Part shown: positions 1 to 12,481 of the stretch, piece by piece
Layout: each line of letters begins with the position of its first letter
Position numbering within the stretch: the stretch's first letter is position 1
Assembly: GCA_034190875.2 (NCBI GenBank)
Contig: CM067350.1
Location: forward strand, 27,198,050-27,262,049
From: Urechis unicinctus
Taxonomy: Eukaryota > Annelida > Polychaeta > Xenopneusta > Urechidae
Length of the DNA: 64,000 nt
Direction of reading: 5' to 3'
Program-made: the position numbers and the translations under genes
Notes under the pieces: generated by a model
Database searches by the model: none
Seen by the model: the letters and a program-made list of their open reading frames with translations, nothing else
What the model was told of the DNA's origin: nothing

Positions 1-1374
1 TCAAAGATTATCTCTTATCTGTTTTCAGAACAATAGCTCTTCCAGGTTCGAGTTAATAATGTGTCCGTATAGTTAATCTTGATTCCCTTATACAGACAAT
101 ACGATGAGACTATTCCATATGCACAGTTATTGCATTCATATAGTAGAAACATAATGGCACATGGCGATAATGTTTTCGGTTGAACGACCCTGGAGATCAT
201 CAATTGCTTCTTCGTTACATAAAATCTATGCAACGAGTTCCGCAATGAGAAATCTCTCCGCACTTACTCATTCATGATCTTATCTACGTTTCCTCAGTCA
301 AAACATTATCCTTAGGTTTTTGGATTAATTAGATCTCAAATCCTTAAGACACTATGCACCCATCGCAATGAAAGTTACTTTGAAACAAGTGCAATTATAC
401 TATTCACCTAATATGTCTGACTTTGATATAAGTACTGATAACAAGATGGCATAACAAAGACTTGGGTATTTCGGTATTTATTTGCAATCTCCAGTCTCCA
501 GGCTCTCACTGCGTATTTCCATGTCACATGACAGCCTAAAACTATACCGTGTACAATGTGTATGAATCGGGAGTTTTATTTACTGTAAAATATATCAGCT
601 ATAATTTTTTTTATTGCAATGCTTCATTTTTTCGAATATTGCATGTTTATATGGCACTCGGTTCTTTCGTGACATACAACATATGAATGCAGTGGTACTA
701 GACGCACGAGAGGCAAGACGATAATATCGACCCCATCGACCATATATTTAGTCGTACTTTGAGGAGTGTCTACTGCAACAGAAAGCATTGGCAGTTATCA
801 GACTGTGGGTACACTAGACGGCATTGACGACTTATGATAGTGCGTTCATGGGATTAATCAGATGGCTAATTGGTAATTGATGGAATAGCAAAGATTCCCA
901 CAGGTCATCATATCTACTGAAAGGAATAATCCAGACATCGATAATCTGTCCAGAAGGCTATTTAATCGTGCGTTAATGGTCATTTGGTTGTGATTTACCG
1001 ATGGTAGTTAATTACCTGCGTTGAATATGTTCTCCATGCATAGATTATTGGGCTACTTTACCACTCTTGGGAAAATGTGGTTGCCTGATGCAGCAAACGT
1101 TAATAACTTTATCTTGATATAAGTGGTTTGTGGATGGTGAAAATTATAATGAATGCGTTTCCATGTCAATTCCAATTGCCAAAAAAGATTAAGCCACTTG
1201 TTGAGAATCCCTGTCAGAAGCTGCGCCTAAACAGAGATCAATGGACTGTAACGACAAATTTCAGAAGCTTGACATTTAATAAGATTCTTGTGATGTGCTA
1301 CTGTGCAAATGACGCTGCTCGAATCGCCATTGCAATACCGCAAGAGAATTGTCTTGAATCTTCCCAGGACAATG
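1..1374. other. Gene-free left end of the unit
   Basis: I see no gene here. The segment matches 31142-32516 with roughly 2% substitutions by eye. A 133-codon open frame starting at 1128 runs into the 333-bp repeat. Its N-terminal part differs in copy 2 because a one-base indel near 1161 shifts the frame, so it is probably not coding. Confidence 0.6.
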
Positions 1375-1407
1375 CCTTTTTCTTTTCTTTTTTTTCTTTT
1401 CTTCTCC
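1375..1407 (+). repeat. Polypyrimidine (C/T) tract
   Basis: A 33-base run of C and T directly precedes the 333-bp tandem repeat. The same tract is at 32517-32549 in copy 2. It could be taken for a splice-acceptor tract because CAG follows it, but no exon is recognisable downstream. Confidence 0.8.
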
Positions 1408-2070
1408 AGTCAAGGTTTTTCGGGCTTTTCTCCGGAAAGGTTAAACATATCAACATGAAATTTTGGGGAATGATAGATCAAGTTGGGACACAACTGCCGA
1501 TCCAGTTTGACGCGCATGCGCAGTGTTAGAGGCTTATGGGATCGATTTTTCGTCGATTTTCCCCCCATTTTCTGTAACTATCTCCTCCATAACTACTGCA
1601 GTTACGAACATATGAATAACATGGTTGTAACAAACAATTATCGTAGCATGGAATAGCGGTAAAAAAAAAATACTAGTTTTCACTTTTTGTACTTTGCATA
1701 ATGACATGTTTTTTAGAGTACCTGTCGCGATTATTGCTCCAGCCTAGGTTTTTCTGACTTTTCACCGGAACGGTTGGTCATATAAACATGAAATTTTGGG
1801 GAATGATAGATCATGTTAGGACACAAATACCAATCCAGTTTGACGCGCATGCACAGTGTTGGAGGCTTATGGGATCGATTTTTCCTAAATTTTTTCCCAA
1901 ATTTTCTGTAACTATCTCCTCCATAACTACTGCAGTTACAAGCATATGAATTATATGGTTGTAACAAGCAATTATCGTAGCATGGAATAGGCGAAAAAAA
2001 TACTTGTTTTCACCTTTTGTACTATGTATAATGACATGTTTTTTAGAGTACCTATCGCGATTTTTGCTAC
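1408..2070 (+). repeat. 333-bp tandem repeat, two units
   Basis: Unit 1 (1408-1740) and unit 2 (1741-2070) align end to end; for example, ggcttatggg falls at 1531 and again at 1864. They differ at many scattered sites, so the duplication is not recent. Unit 1 carries the palindrome gcgcatgcgc at 1512-1521, which matches the core of the animal NRF-1 binding site; unit 2 has one change in it. Open frames through the units (1128-1529 plus, 1731-2116 minus) have no recognisable domain. Copy 2 has only one unit at the matching place. Confidence 0.9.
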
Positions 2071-2274
2071 GAGTTCTCTCCTCGCTGATATCTTTGAAAC
2101 GGATGTATTTACGCACATGAAATTTTGTCAGTAATTAGAACTTGGCCTCGTGATAATGATTGTAACAGTATTTTAAGCATTCACAGTAAAATAAAACAGT
2201 AAAAAGGAAGTTTAGTTTGAATATTTTCTACTGCAGCAGCTAAGCAGCAGGCTATCTGCAGTTCGTGTCTAAGT
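2071..2274. other. Short unannotated spacer
   Basis: I see no feature between the 333-bp pair and the next tandem repeat apart from a small GCAG-rich stretch near 2233-2252. It aligns with 32881-33083. Confidence 0.5.
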
Positions 2275-2429
2275 AGGCCAAACCTTACGTAATCGACCAG
2301 AGACATTCATCGCTTACCTTGGCTGGCTTTAAGGGGTCATGTCAAAACAGGCCAAACTTTACGTAATCGACCAGTGGCATTCATCGCTTTCGCCTTGTAT
2401 TGACTTGGCTTAGGGGTCATGTCAAAACA
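2275..2429 (+). repeat. Tandem repeat, two units of 74 and 81 bp
   Basis: Both units start aggccaaac, continue through ttacgtaatcgaccag and end with ggggtcatgtcaaaaca. The second is longer in the middle. The same pair is present in copy 2 at about 33083-33238, so it predates the large duplication. Confidence 0.85.
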
Positions 2430-2468
2430 TCTAAGTGGCAGCAGCTTGTGACATCTATCAATAATAGT

Positions 2469-2586
2469 GCGTGTTACCAGCTCTCCTCGGTCTCACGCGG
2501 ATGATATGGTGAAAGACACTCGGACGCTCCGCGTCCTCGTGTTCTTTCCCCATATCACCCACGTGACCATGCGATAACTAACACGT
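2469..2586. mobile_element. Foldback / MITE-like palindromic element
   Basis: About 118 bases form a nearly self-complementary unit. The ends are gcgtgtta on the left and taacacg on the right. The inner arms, from gatgatatggtgaaag on the left to ctttccccatatcacc on the right, pair along about 27 of 30 positions around a short centre near ctccgcg. It is clearly richer in G and C than its surroundings. It encodes nothing. No target-site duplication is clear, because the flanks differ. An identical arrangement lies at 33279-33397, so it was present before the unit duplicated. A small non-autonomous DNA transposon is the best guess; a structured RNA is possible but less likely. Confidence 0.6.
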
Positions 2587-4480
2587 AACACAATGGAGTT
2601 AAAAAGGAATGATGTCGGCAAAAGAACTGCGCCTTGTATAAACACGAAATTGGGGTTGCCGTGCAGCAACAAGCGATTTCTCTGACAATACTGAAACCCA
2701 TATATCTTAAGGAGTTATCCGACGTACGACATTGGGCTATTTTGCATCACATCAGGAGCAAGACAGCATAGCAGACATCGACAACCTTCAATGATGCCCA
2801 TCTGGCCATGCAATGTCATACAGGATAAACTCACATCCCATGCAGTAAAAGGCTGTTCCCAAACGATATTATTTTTTCCCGGTCAAAATGCGTACAGTAT
2901 CAATAACAGCCAAGGAGAATCTTATTACTTCTTCAATGTTCACGGCCAAAATAATGTGAATGACTTTTGGCATGGTGGTCGATATTATTGATAGATATGA
3001 CATATACTAGCTGTTGTTGCTTCCGGCCATCAGCGTTAAAATGCGGACAGCGTTCCTCAATAAAGTAATCAAAAGTAGAACAATTATAAGCTGACTGATA
3101 ATTACGCTGACAATCTAACATGAGATCGCCTTATGCAACGTCTAGGCTGGATTGTGTCGGCTTATGCTGCTATCATGTCCTTTGTTAGCTTTGAACTCAA
3201 GAATAAAGCAGTTTGATCAATAAAACAACGTCATTGTATGTGCCATAGTATCGTATAATAGAGCAAATGTCAATGTCAGACCAATTGACGTTTACCTTGT
3301 AATCACATAAGCGAATTGGTAGGAAAATAGTCCACACCATAATATGTACGGTTTCCGCGGCTGGAGAAATAACTGAAAATCGTCTATTAGAAAGTCATTT
3401 GGTTTTGTACATTTCAACATCTGTTGTGATATTGATTTACAAAGCAGTAGATGATGGTGAAAACTGCTCGACATTCTACATCAGTCGATCGGTAATGCTG
3501 TACTTCACTGAATGATGTCGCCACATTAGATGCAAACACCAACGACTTGCGGCACGATTTCACTTTAACTGTTCGCTTTAACTGGACAATAGTTATAGTT
3601 CAGTAACATTTAATAAAGAATATATTGGTCAGGAGATTGGACCAGTAGCTTGTTTGCAATTACAAAAGGCGGGTACTTCTTGGTCGTTGTTGCAACACTG
3701 AAGTAGTTTGCAAACGGATATACAGCGGCGCATCGCCTAATTATCACTTCCTTTAGTTCGCACTTTGTACAGTATCTTTTTCCAGTTTTGATTCCCTTAC
3801 GATACAACATATTGTAACATTTATCAAATCAAAAGCATCAGTATACAGCTATATTGGTTATAAGTCAAACAACAGCACGATTATTGTTGAGTGGTCCTGA
3901 TGTGACACCCTTTTATGCTTAACAGCCAGTCAAATATAGTTAACTGGTTCTGTTAAGAAGCGTGTGAGAACGACCGCTAAATCTCTGCCGAAAACGCAAT
4001 GCTTATGTCTATATATATCACGCCATAGACATCCAAGCTGTGAACAAGGGGATACCCGTGACTGCTACATTATGCAAGAACGCATACAACCTACACCCAT
4101 CAGTCATTACACCCCAAATGAATAATAGCTGAATGCAGAACGTAATTACTTATCTTCAATGTTTTAAGGGGATCTAAAACAATTGTTTCGTAATGTGTTC
4201 ATTGCTTTTAACTTACCAATTATTTTCTCTCTGGTCCATCAGTTTAGACCACAGGCGATTAAAATGTAGCCAAATTGTCGGGCTTTATAAACGAGGCTGT
4301 ATCAGAATGTTATATGATTAAAAACTCATTGAACACTGATGATATTACTCATTCTAATGACAGTGTGTTCTGGATGCGCAAACTGCTGGTAAGCACAGAC
4401 AAGTTTTCGCACAGAATATTTTCCGTCATCACCATTCTTTTTCATCGATAGCCTATGAGTTATTTCTTCAAGCTGACGTA
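2587..4480. other. Gene-free region
   Basis: There is no recognisable gene. A 66-codon open frame at 2791-2991 lies downstream of a TATA-like tataaa near 2637. Copy 2 has a 67-codon version differing by an in-frame codon insertion, one amino-acid change and one silent change. That is weak evidence and I do not call it a gene. The block aligns with 33398-35309. Confidence 0.5.
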
Positions 4481-5184
<704 letters not shown>

Positions 5185-5210
5185 GTCATAGTTCCTTCGC
5201 TCAATCTATA

Positions 5211-5254
5211 GACATCATCGTCATCATCAACATCATCATCGTCGTCGTCGTCGT
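5211..5254 (+). repeat. Trinucleotide microsatellite (ATC/GTC)n
   Basis: A run of cat/atc triplets passes into gtc triplets just after TA array 1. It is unchanged in copy 2 at 35909-35952. Confidence 0.9.
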
Positions 5255-8200
5255 AATGTGAATTAGGTCAGTAGACTTCGAATGCTAGGGTTCGACTGTT
5301 TTGCGCAGGCTTAGAGTTGAAACTTTTTAGTGCAAACAAAGAACCTTTGAAACGGGGATTAAGGGATAAGTAAATAAATCTCATTGAAATTTACAAGTCT
5401 TAATGTACAGCCTCGGCGACATTATTAGGCTGATATTAATAAAACATGATACGAGACTGACCAGCATTGCTAGGTATGAACCAATATAAAAAGTAAATTT
5501 AAATTTTTACTCGATAATTCAATTTACACTGTACACTCTGGCTAACATTTGACTGCCATTCCGACTATTGTGTTGGTTATCCTAAAATCGTATATGCATC
5601 TTAAAACCAAATATCTCGTTATAAGTTATTTAGTAAACCTCCTGTCACAATTGTGTGTGATTGGAGATATACATTCATATTGTAAGCTATAAGGATACTT
5701 TCAAATTAACTAAGTAGAGGTTGTTTCGACATTGTTCAGGAAGCATCTGAACAAAGGTCCGACATAGCTTAACCAGCAACGAACGTTACGTATGACGCAT
5801 CAAAAACTATCAGGTCTATACTCCTGGTCCAGAATAAAGTATATACGTGATAGATTCGTAGTTCATAATTTGCATGTTTGGTACCTGACTTAAGAGACTT
5901 AATACAGATCCATCCAGCATGAGATCACAGATAATTCACAGCATGGTTTGTCGTTAATAACGCAGCAACTATACAGCTCCATTTGAGGCATCCACCATTT
6001 TGAGGTATCGTGTGAGCCATCTTCCTCAATATCCTTAAACAACGCCATCACATACAGTATGTTTGAAAGTTCGCCGAGTATCAGGCTGATCCACAAAGCC
6101 AGTTGTAACTGAATCACTAGTTTTGATGGCGCTAAGGCAAGAAGCGAGAGAGTAAAAAAGGCTCTTAATACAAGGTCCATCATGAAAGCAGTCATTATTA
6201 GCTACAGAAAGTCCTTGAGCGAAGTAAAAGTAATAACTGCCCATAGTCCACTTATGTCAGCGATAATGATTTGCAAAAGCACTATCTCTTGTATGCGATA
6301 AACTCAATCGCAACACGCCATGGATTCCGCAGAAATAAGAGTGAGCGGGAATCACGTTGTTCTGCACGTTGTTCTGCCGGCTGAAACTGGCACCCTACGA
6401 CTTAATCTGATTCATTGCGGAATGTAATCTAATCACAATAGCAACTACGCAATTCACTAGGCAGCACGAATGAACAACATGCTAGCTATTCATTCAATTC
6501 ATGTCTGCTCCAGACAGTTGCTTTCAGTTAACGTAGACATCAGGAAACCCACATCGTGCAGCACTGAACGATGTTTGCGACAGCTTATCTTCTCTTATAC
6601 AAGCTAAACACGCTAAACGCGACATGTTATGACCGATGTGGTATTAGACCGCTGATAGGTACTATATTTCAAATAATAAAAGGTCCAGAAAACGAATGCA
6701 TTCCTTACAATGGCTATGTATCAATACACGGTAATTCTCACTCGAATTAACATCATATTGACCTGATACAGGTGGGTGGGGTAGCTGCGATATTACTTTT
6801 TTGGAGTAATTACTTTTAATGGAAACCATGTTCAGCGCGCCTGTAACCTGGAAGAAGAAGGTGCGTGTATGGTTTGACTCAGGAACACGAAACAACTACT
6901 CAACTACTAACAAGGTCCCGCTGTATAACATTGAAATGAATCATGCGAAGCATATCTTGGTATTGATGATTATAGCAAACCTGACGCTAGATGGCCGGAA
7001 TCTAAAATGCCATACATATTTGTCAAGAGGATGACTCAATGAGGCATAGGCCACAGTAAGCATTCAACATTTAGAATCTAAACTGCAATACAGATATGCC
7101 GAAAAGACAATCTAATGAAGCAGGGGCGGCAGTTGAGGTAGATGGCTAGGTCACAATGCATCGGGAGGGCAAAGCTACATATTATAGCTGATATGGAGCT
7201 GCAATATCGAGTCAGTCCAACGTGCTGACGTAGCAGTTTTAAGCTAATTACTACTGGCAATGGGGAAAAAACGTCAGTTATACGATTGGTTTTTCAGTAT
7301 TGAATAACATATAATGAGAGCTTGTACCGCCCACGGGTCAACAACAGTGCAATATGCAGTAATCAGTCTGTTGAAAAACTATGAACGACTGTTAAAAGTT
7401 GATTATGCAATACCGCGACATCGAGCAGCAATGTCGATGTTCATTAGCCACAGCATTGTACATGTGTTAATCTGGAGGGGAATTGTAACCAACAAGATAA
7501 ACAGGTGTTTCATGCTCATTGAGTTCACATGTTTAGCCGCAAGTTCCCGTCAACCAACAATGCATAACAATTACTTATGAAACAATAAACCAACCAACCA
7601 ACTGACTGAGCAAGGTATGTTAGTTCTGCCAACCCATAAATATCAGCCAATAACAAGGAAACGCCCCGCGTCCTAAACACAATACTCAAATAGATTCTAA
7701 CCTCATTTCATTATCTTTTCTACATCTAATCATTCATAAGCTGCAAATGAAACTAAGCTTGCGTGTCCGATTGGCTACGCATCAATCGCACCAATGTTGT
7801 CATATGTTAGATTGAAAACCCTCTGACTCTTCGCGCATACATCATCCGTATTTGCCCCAAAGTAAATGTCGAGATGCAGATGATATACAAGCCTCCATAC
7901 ATGTGAATACACCCTATTGTCAGTTAATCAATCATTCAGAAATAAACATATCAATAGTCAACTGCAATTGTCTCGCCTGAGACGATTCTGGGGTGATATA
8001 TGGCACTCGGTTTGATATACAATTTCGGCCGGGGATTGTAATTTTCAAAATGCTATAGCTCTGCTCTTGTATTGACGAATTGTTGCAATCAGTGCAATGT
8101 TTAATTGAGCAGACTTAACGAACACATTGTGTTGCACAAGTTGTATCAAAGTATTTCTGGAGATGTTGGAGCTGCCTAATGAGTTAAATACAGAGGTTTC

Positions 8201-8358
8201 ACGTTTGGTATGTAGTACCCACGAAGAGAAGGGCACTTTGGAAGCACGTGCAATCTTGTTGTGAAAGCTTAGCAAAAGAGAGTCCTTTGCGAAACAAGTT
8301 GTGAAAACAAACGAGCTTATGTTATTACAACGATGGTTCATACCGTAACAAGATCGAA
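5255..8358. other. Gene-free block, part of it nearly identical between copies
   Basis: Aligns with 35953-39065. No gene is recognised. From 5759 to about 6770 I count only about four substitutions and two small indels against copy 2, far fewer than in neighbouring DNA. Open frames that look shared between copies (7314-7580 plus, 8045-8341 minus) carry only amino-acid-changing substitutions or terminal frame changes, so they behave as non-coding. A caac/ccaa tetranucleotide run lies near 7588-7601. Confidence 0.6.
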
Positions 8359-11300
8359 AATATAAATATAATATATATTCAACTTCTGTGCACTTTTATT
8401 GGTTAGATTCAGATAATTAGATACGGAATGCAGGTGGTATTCGTCTAGCACAACGCAATTTCCAACATGATTATACTTATTGGTCACTAGATATTACTTC
8501 GGAAGTGCCATTAGGCGCTGTATAAACCATTTATGATAGTTGCACCATGTCATAGCGAGGAGAGCAGCCAATGCAATTATCCATTTAAGCGAGGTCAGTA
8601 CATCACAGATAAAGGTTATACTATATAGTGCATCCCAGTGAACACGACATAGAACTGAAGGCCAGGGTTTTATGGCCAAGCTGTAATTGGGGTAAGAGGG
8701 TGCAAGTGGCATTGTCCTCGCTCACAATATTCCTCATATTGCACATTGATAATTATTGCTTATGAGCTTTATGGCAAACATTTTGTGCAATGTCGCTGAA
8801 CCCATGCTATCGAATATGACCGAAACAATACCACTGGGCTAAGCAAATGCCAATAAAGCCCTTTGGTTAAAAATCACCTGTTTTAGAATTTTTTTTCAGG
8901 CCGGTTATGTTATATACTTCTGCTGATTAATGTTACATCCAGTTACAATAATGATAAGGTTGGTCTTATAAACGTGACTGGTTCAGTAATGGTTAGCTTC
9001 GATCCACTACCTGTACAACAGTAAACCAGGACACGCTGTTCAGCACTGAGAAATTACTAGATGTCACCAGTTCCGTTTTCTTACAAGTGGGTGGAAAACA
9101 GCCGTCTTGACAAAGCTATCATGTATATAAGTGGTCATATTTGTTTTTCTATTTCACGTTCGTTTTTCATCAAAGAGCATTGAATGAACAATCAGCTTTG
9201 AGCATGTAGCTTAGCATTTCGCATTACTGCGCTTTTGCAAACACAGATTGTTTCTCTGGTTTGATAGCAATTGCTTACCAGTAAACTGCTTTGGGATTTG
9301 TACCAGAAGTAAATTTGTGCAAGCACAAGACCCACAGCAGTTTTTACAGCACCAAAGCAGTCTGTTCAAGGAATAAATAGCAGGGCATCAAGATGATTTG
9401 TATAGATGAAAAGAACACGGACCATGAAATCCGAACGTTTTCAACTCTGCGCAAATGATTTTCACACTAAAATTGCACTAGACCAATTATTCGTTACCAA
9501 TGTAACTTTTATAACAGCAAGCACAATGAGCCAATTTGAAGGTGTCTGTAAGTGCTGTTATGTGATATGCATGGCGTCAAGTAAAAGGGAAATGTTTGCT
9601 ATATCACTTAAGCCGTTACCTATATATATATATTGAGAATAATATGCTGTAACTTTTCAACGACGTGACCTGATGTAGCAGCAACATCTGGTTTATCCCG
9701 TCTGGTATGATGTTGTATTACTCAACTTCAAAAGCATCAACGTTTACAGATACCATCCACAAGTGGCAGATTAACATCGTTTGAAGGCAAAATAGTATAA
9801 CCGAGTAGTGTTTAAAAAGGGCTCTGAAATGGTCACCACTTCCATAAAAACCTCCACTTTGTGCCAGAAGGGCGCCAGCACCTTGAATTCGTTTGCACTG
9901 GGTACTTGGATCGATGCCTCGATACTTTGATTGAGCTCAGAGTGTAAAGAGTAATAGAAAATTTTTGTTTTGATGCAAAATATTCGATTTGAATCCACAA
10001 ATCAACAAGAAACTGGAATGCAAATAAACATTTCACTTGTCGTACACATACTGTATTACCGCACTCTGCGTTTTAAAACACATATGTTTCATCATCTAAC
10101 GATAATTCTTGCATTGTTCATATCTTGGAACCATATTTAAACCCATCTCCCAGTAGAAAAATTACAAAGATAGACTATGCATGTAGGTAATGGTAACATG
10201 GGTACTATTCACGCCTACTGTCGTATTGTGCAGTTCGCTAATCGCAGCTACCTTGATAGATATTTACGCATGCTCTTGGTCCACATAAATCAGGTGTTCC
10301 TTGTAAAGCATTACAGATCAAGCTGGGGTTGAGATACAACATTATTGAGTTTCAATCTCATTTTGTGACATGATGACATATTACAAACGCAGATGGCTTA
10401 TGCGACAAAGACTAGCCCAGGGCGATGTCGATATACAGACAGTCAGCACTAAAACAGCAATCTCTATATAGTGGGGGAGGTCGTCTTCAAACAAATATTC
10501 GTAGATGATTATCTGTTTTACAACTACGAATTTGCTTTTCACTAAGCCAGTGTTCATCGCGTCTGATTGTGTTCATCGCGTATGAAGTTTCAATTAAGGT
10601 AAGATCCTTGACAATTGCTAGTAGCTCGTACAAGAGTAGACTGCCCATCTGACATAAATCTGACTTCATTGTGCACTACTAGAGCGTAAATGGATATATA
10701 CATGATGCATAGGAAGGTTGATTTATCACAATGAGGTCTGGGTATAAGTCGGTAGAAATGACACATCCAATCAAGAGGTGTGCTAAGGCTTGAACACAAG
10801 CATTTAATGTGAAGACTGGTGACAAATCAGGTGAAATGCTTGAATTATCTTATTAAATCGCATCCCCAAAACAAGTTGCTGTTCCAAGGCCTATACACTA
10901 TAGTGTTTGTTTATACAGCGACGTGCCAAATAAACATTTCACCGCCAATTTACTGTTCAAATAATCATTATCCCATTCGTAATGTTTGACCAGGAGCTCA
11001 AATAAGCACGCCAATGGAACGCTTATTCCAAGCTTCGTATTCTAATTATGTGTTTTGAGGTTCGAACAGTGTTGTAAATGTATCTGATCGTTTCATCACA
11101 GCCTGAAACCCTGCCCGTATCATGTTGGAATTGAGGCGTTCAGTACCAATGACTTTCTAAATCCAAAATTAAGCTACATTGGCTGGAGCTCATTTGCTAC
11201 ATTATCCTTCCTGGAGGCATAAATAAAAAACGCCCAATTTATCGGGTCCTACAATAGATACCAGCCATTGTTCCCAAAGCGGCAAATACCGTAAATAATT

Positions 11301-12481
11301 AAGTATCTACAACTATTGTGTCGTCTACCATATCTTTGACCCAAATGCAATATGACATTGCGAAAAATACGATATTATCTTAGACCAAAATGCCTACCAA
11401 AATTCAATGCATTGCGATGAATTACGATACAGTAACGGATATTAGATACGTGCGATATTAGTAGTATTGACTACCCTACAATATGGTCATAACGGCATAT
11501 TTTATTCGATACGTTCCAGGCTAAATGTTTTCGTACCGCGCTACAGATATTGGCTTCAGTGACAGTCATTTGCGTTATGGTACATTGTCACCAATATAAC
11601 GTGCACAAGATGACGTCAATGTTATATTATTGCGGATGTATTAGCCCTCTGGAACAGATAAGTGACCTATATTGATCGTACACACCGAATGAATGTCCGA
11701 ATGGAATAACAGCCATGCCGCTTTTGCATTGAATAATATTAATCAAAGTACATCATGTAATTCAAAGGCCATATGATATGTGATACTAATGTCCGAATAT
11801 TCCTTATTGAATCCAAAGTATTGTCATGATTTATGATACATTTATGGAAATTAAGTCAGCAGCATGGCTTCCCTATATTGCGGTCTGTCTGGCATGCGTT
11901 ATGCGATACTTGACATGGGTCAATTGTCAACAGTTTTGTTATGATAAGGTGCGTGCCATGCCCCGATCATTGTGACCTGGTGTCATATCTGTTTATTGCT
12001 GACTGCCCATATGGCATATCGTAGTGTTTTTTTTTCAATTTCTCTGGCAGCCTGCAACGTTTAATAATATTATTTTTGGCGTCTAGCCCCTGCAGGCAAA
12101 TAAAGGTAAATTTCGTAACGACTGAAAAGATGTTTGATGTATGATGGCTAAGATGCGTTTATATGATATTACACAATAACGGATATCAGGAACAGATCTG
12201 GTTGGGGTATAAAGGCTAAATATTGGTGTGCTCGCGAAGCACCATAATTACAGCTGCATTCAGGAGTAGACAGCATGGTGAATTGTGCTAAAGAGCTGTC
12301 ATGTTCCAATATCAGCCGTGTTTCTATTTCTGAATTCCGTTATTCACGGAATCACCATTCTGAATTGGACAGGACATTTCATAGTCCACTGGGACACTAT
12401 GCGGTGCTTATGTTGCGCAGTTGATAAAACCATGAATGTAATTAATGTCCCGCCAGGGACTACTCTGTAAAAAATGTGTGA
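8359..12481. other. Gene-free block
   Basis: Aligns with 44798-48882. No gene is recognised. Open frames at 8494-8712 and 9771-9998 (both minus) are intact in both copies, but every difference I found between the copies changes an amino acid, which argues against selection on a protein. Copy 2 lacks about 50 bases corresponding to 8799-8848; the flanks share aacatt. A TATA-like box (tataaa near 12209) precedes a short open frame near 12274, which stops after about 50 codons. Confidence 0.55.

Noticed and set aside
1128-1529. 133-codon open frame entering the 333-bp repeat
   Set aside because: A one-base indel gives copy 2 a different N-terminus, the C-terminal part is repeat sequence, and no domain is recognisable.
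5899-6195. 98-codon minus-strand frame with a hydrophobic N-terminus resembling a signal peptide
   Set aside because: Copy 2 has a two-base deletion in the frame. The remaining 72 codons are identical only because the whole patch is nearly identical, and there is no known family.
12200-12470. TATA box with a downstream short gene near 12274
   Set aside because: The frame from the first ATG stops after about 50 codons, has no recognisable product, and the following sequence differs completely between copies.
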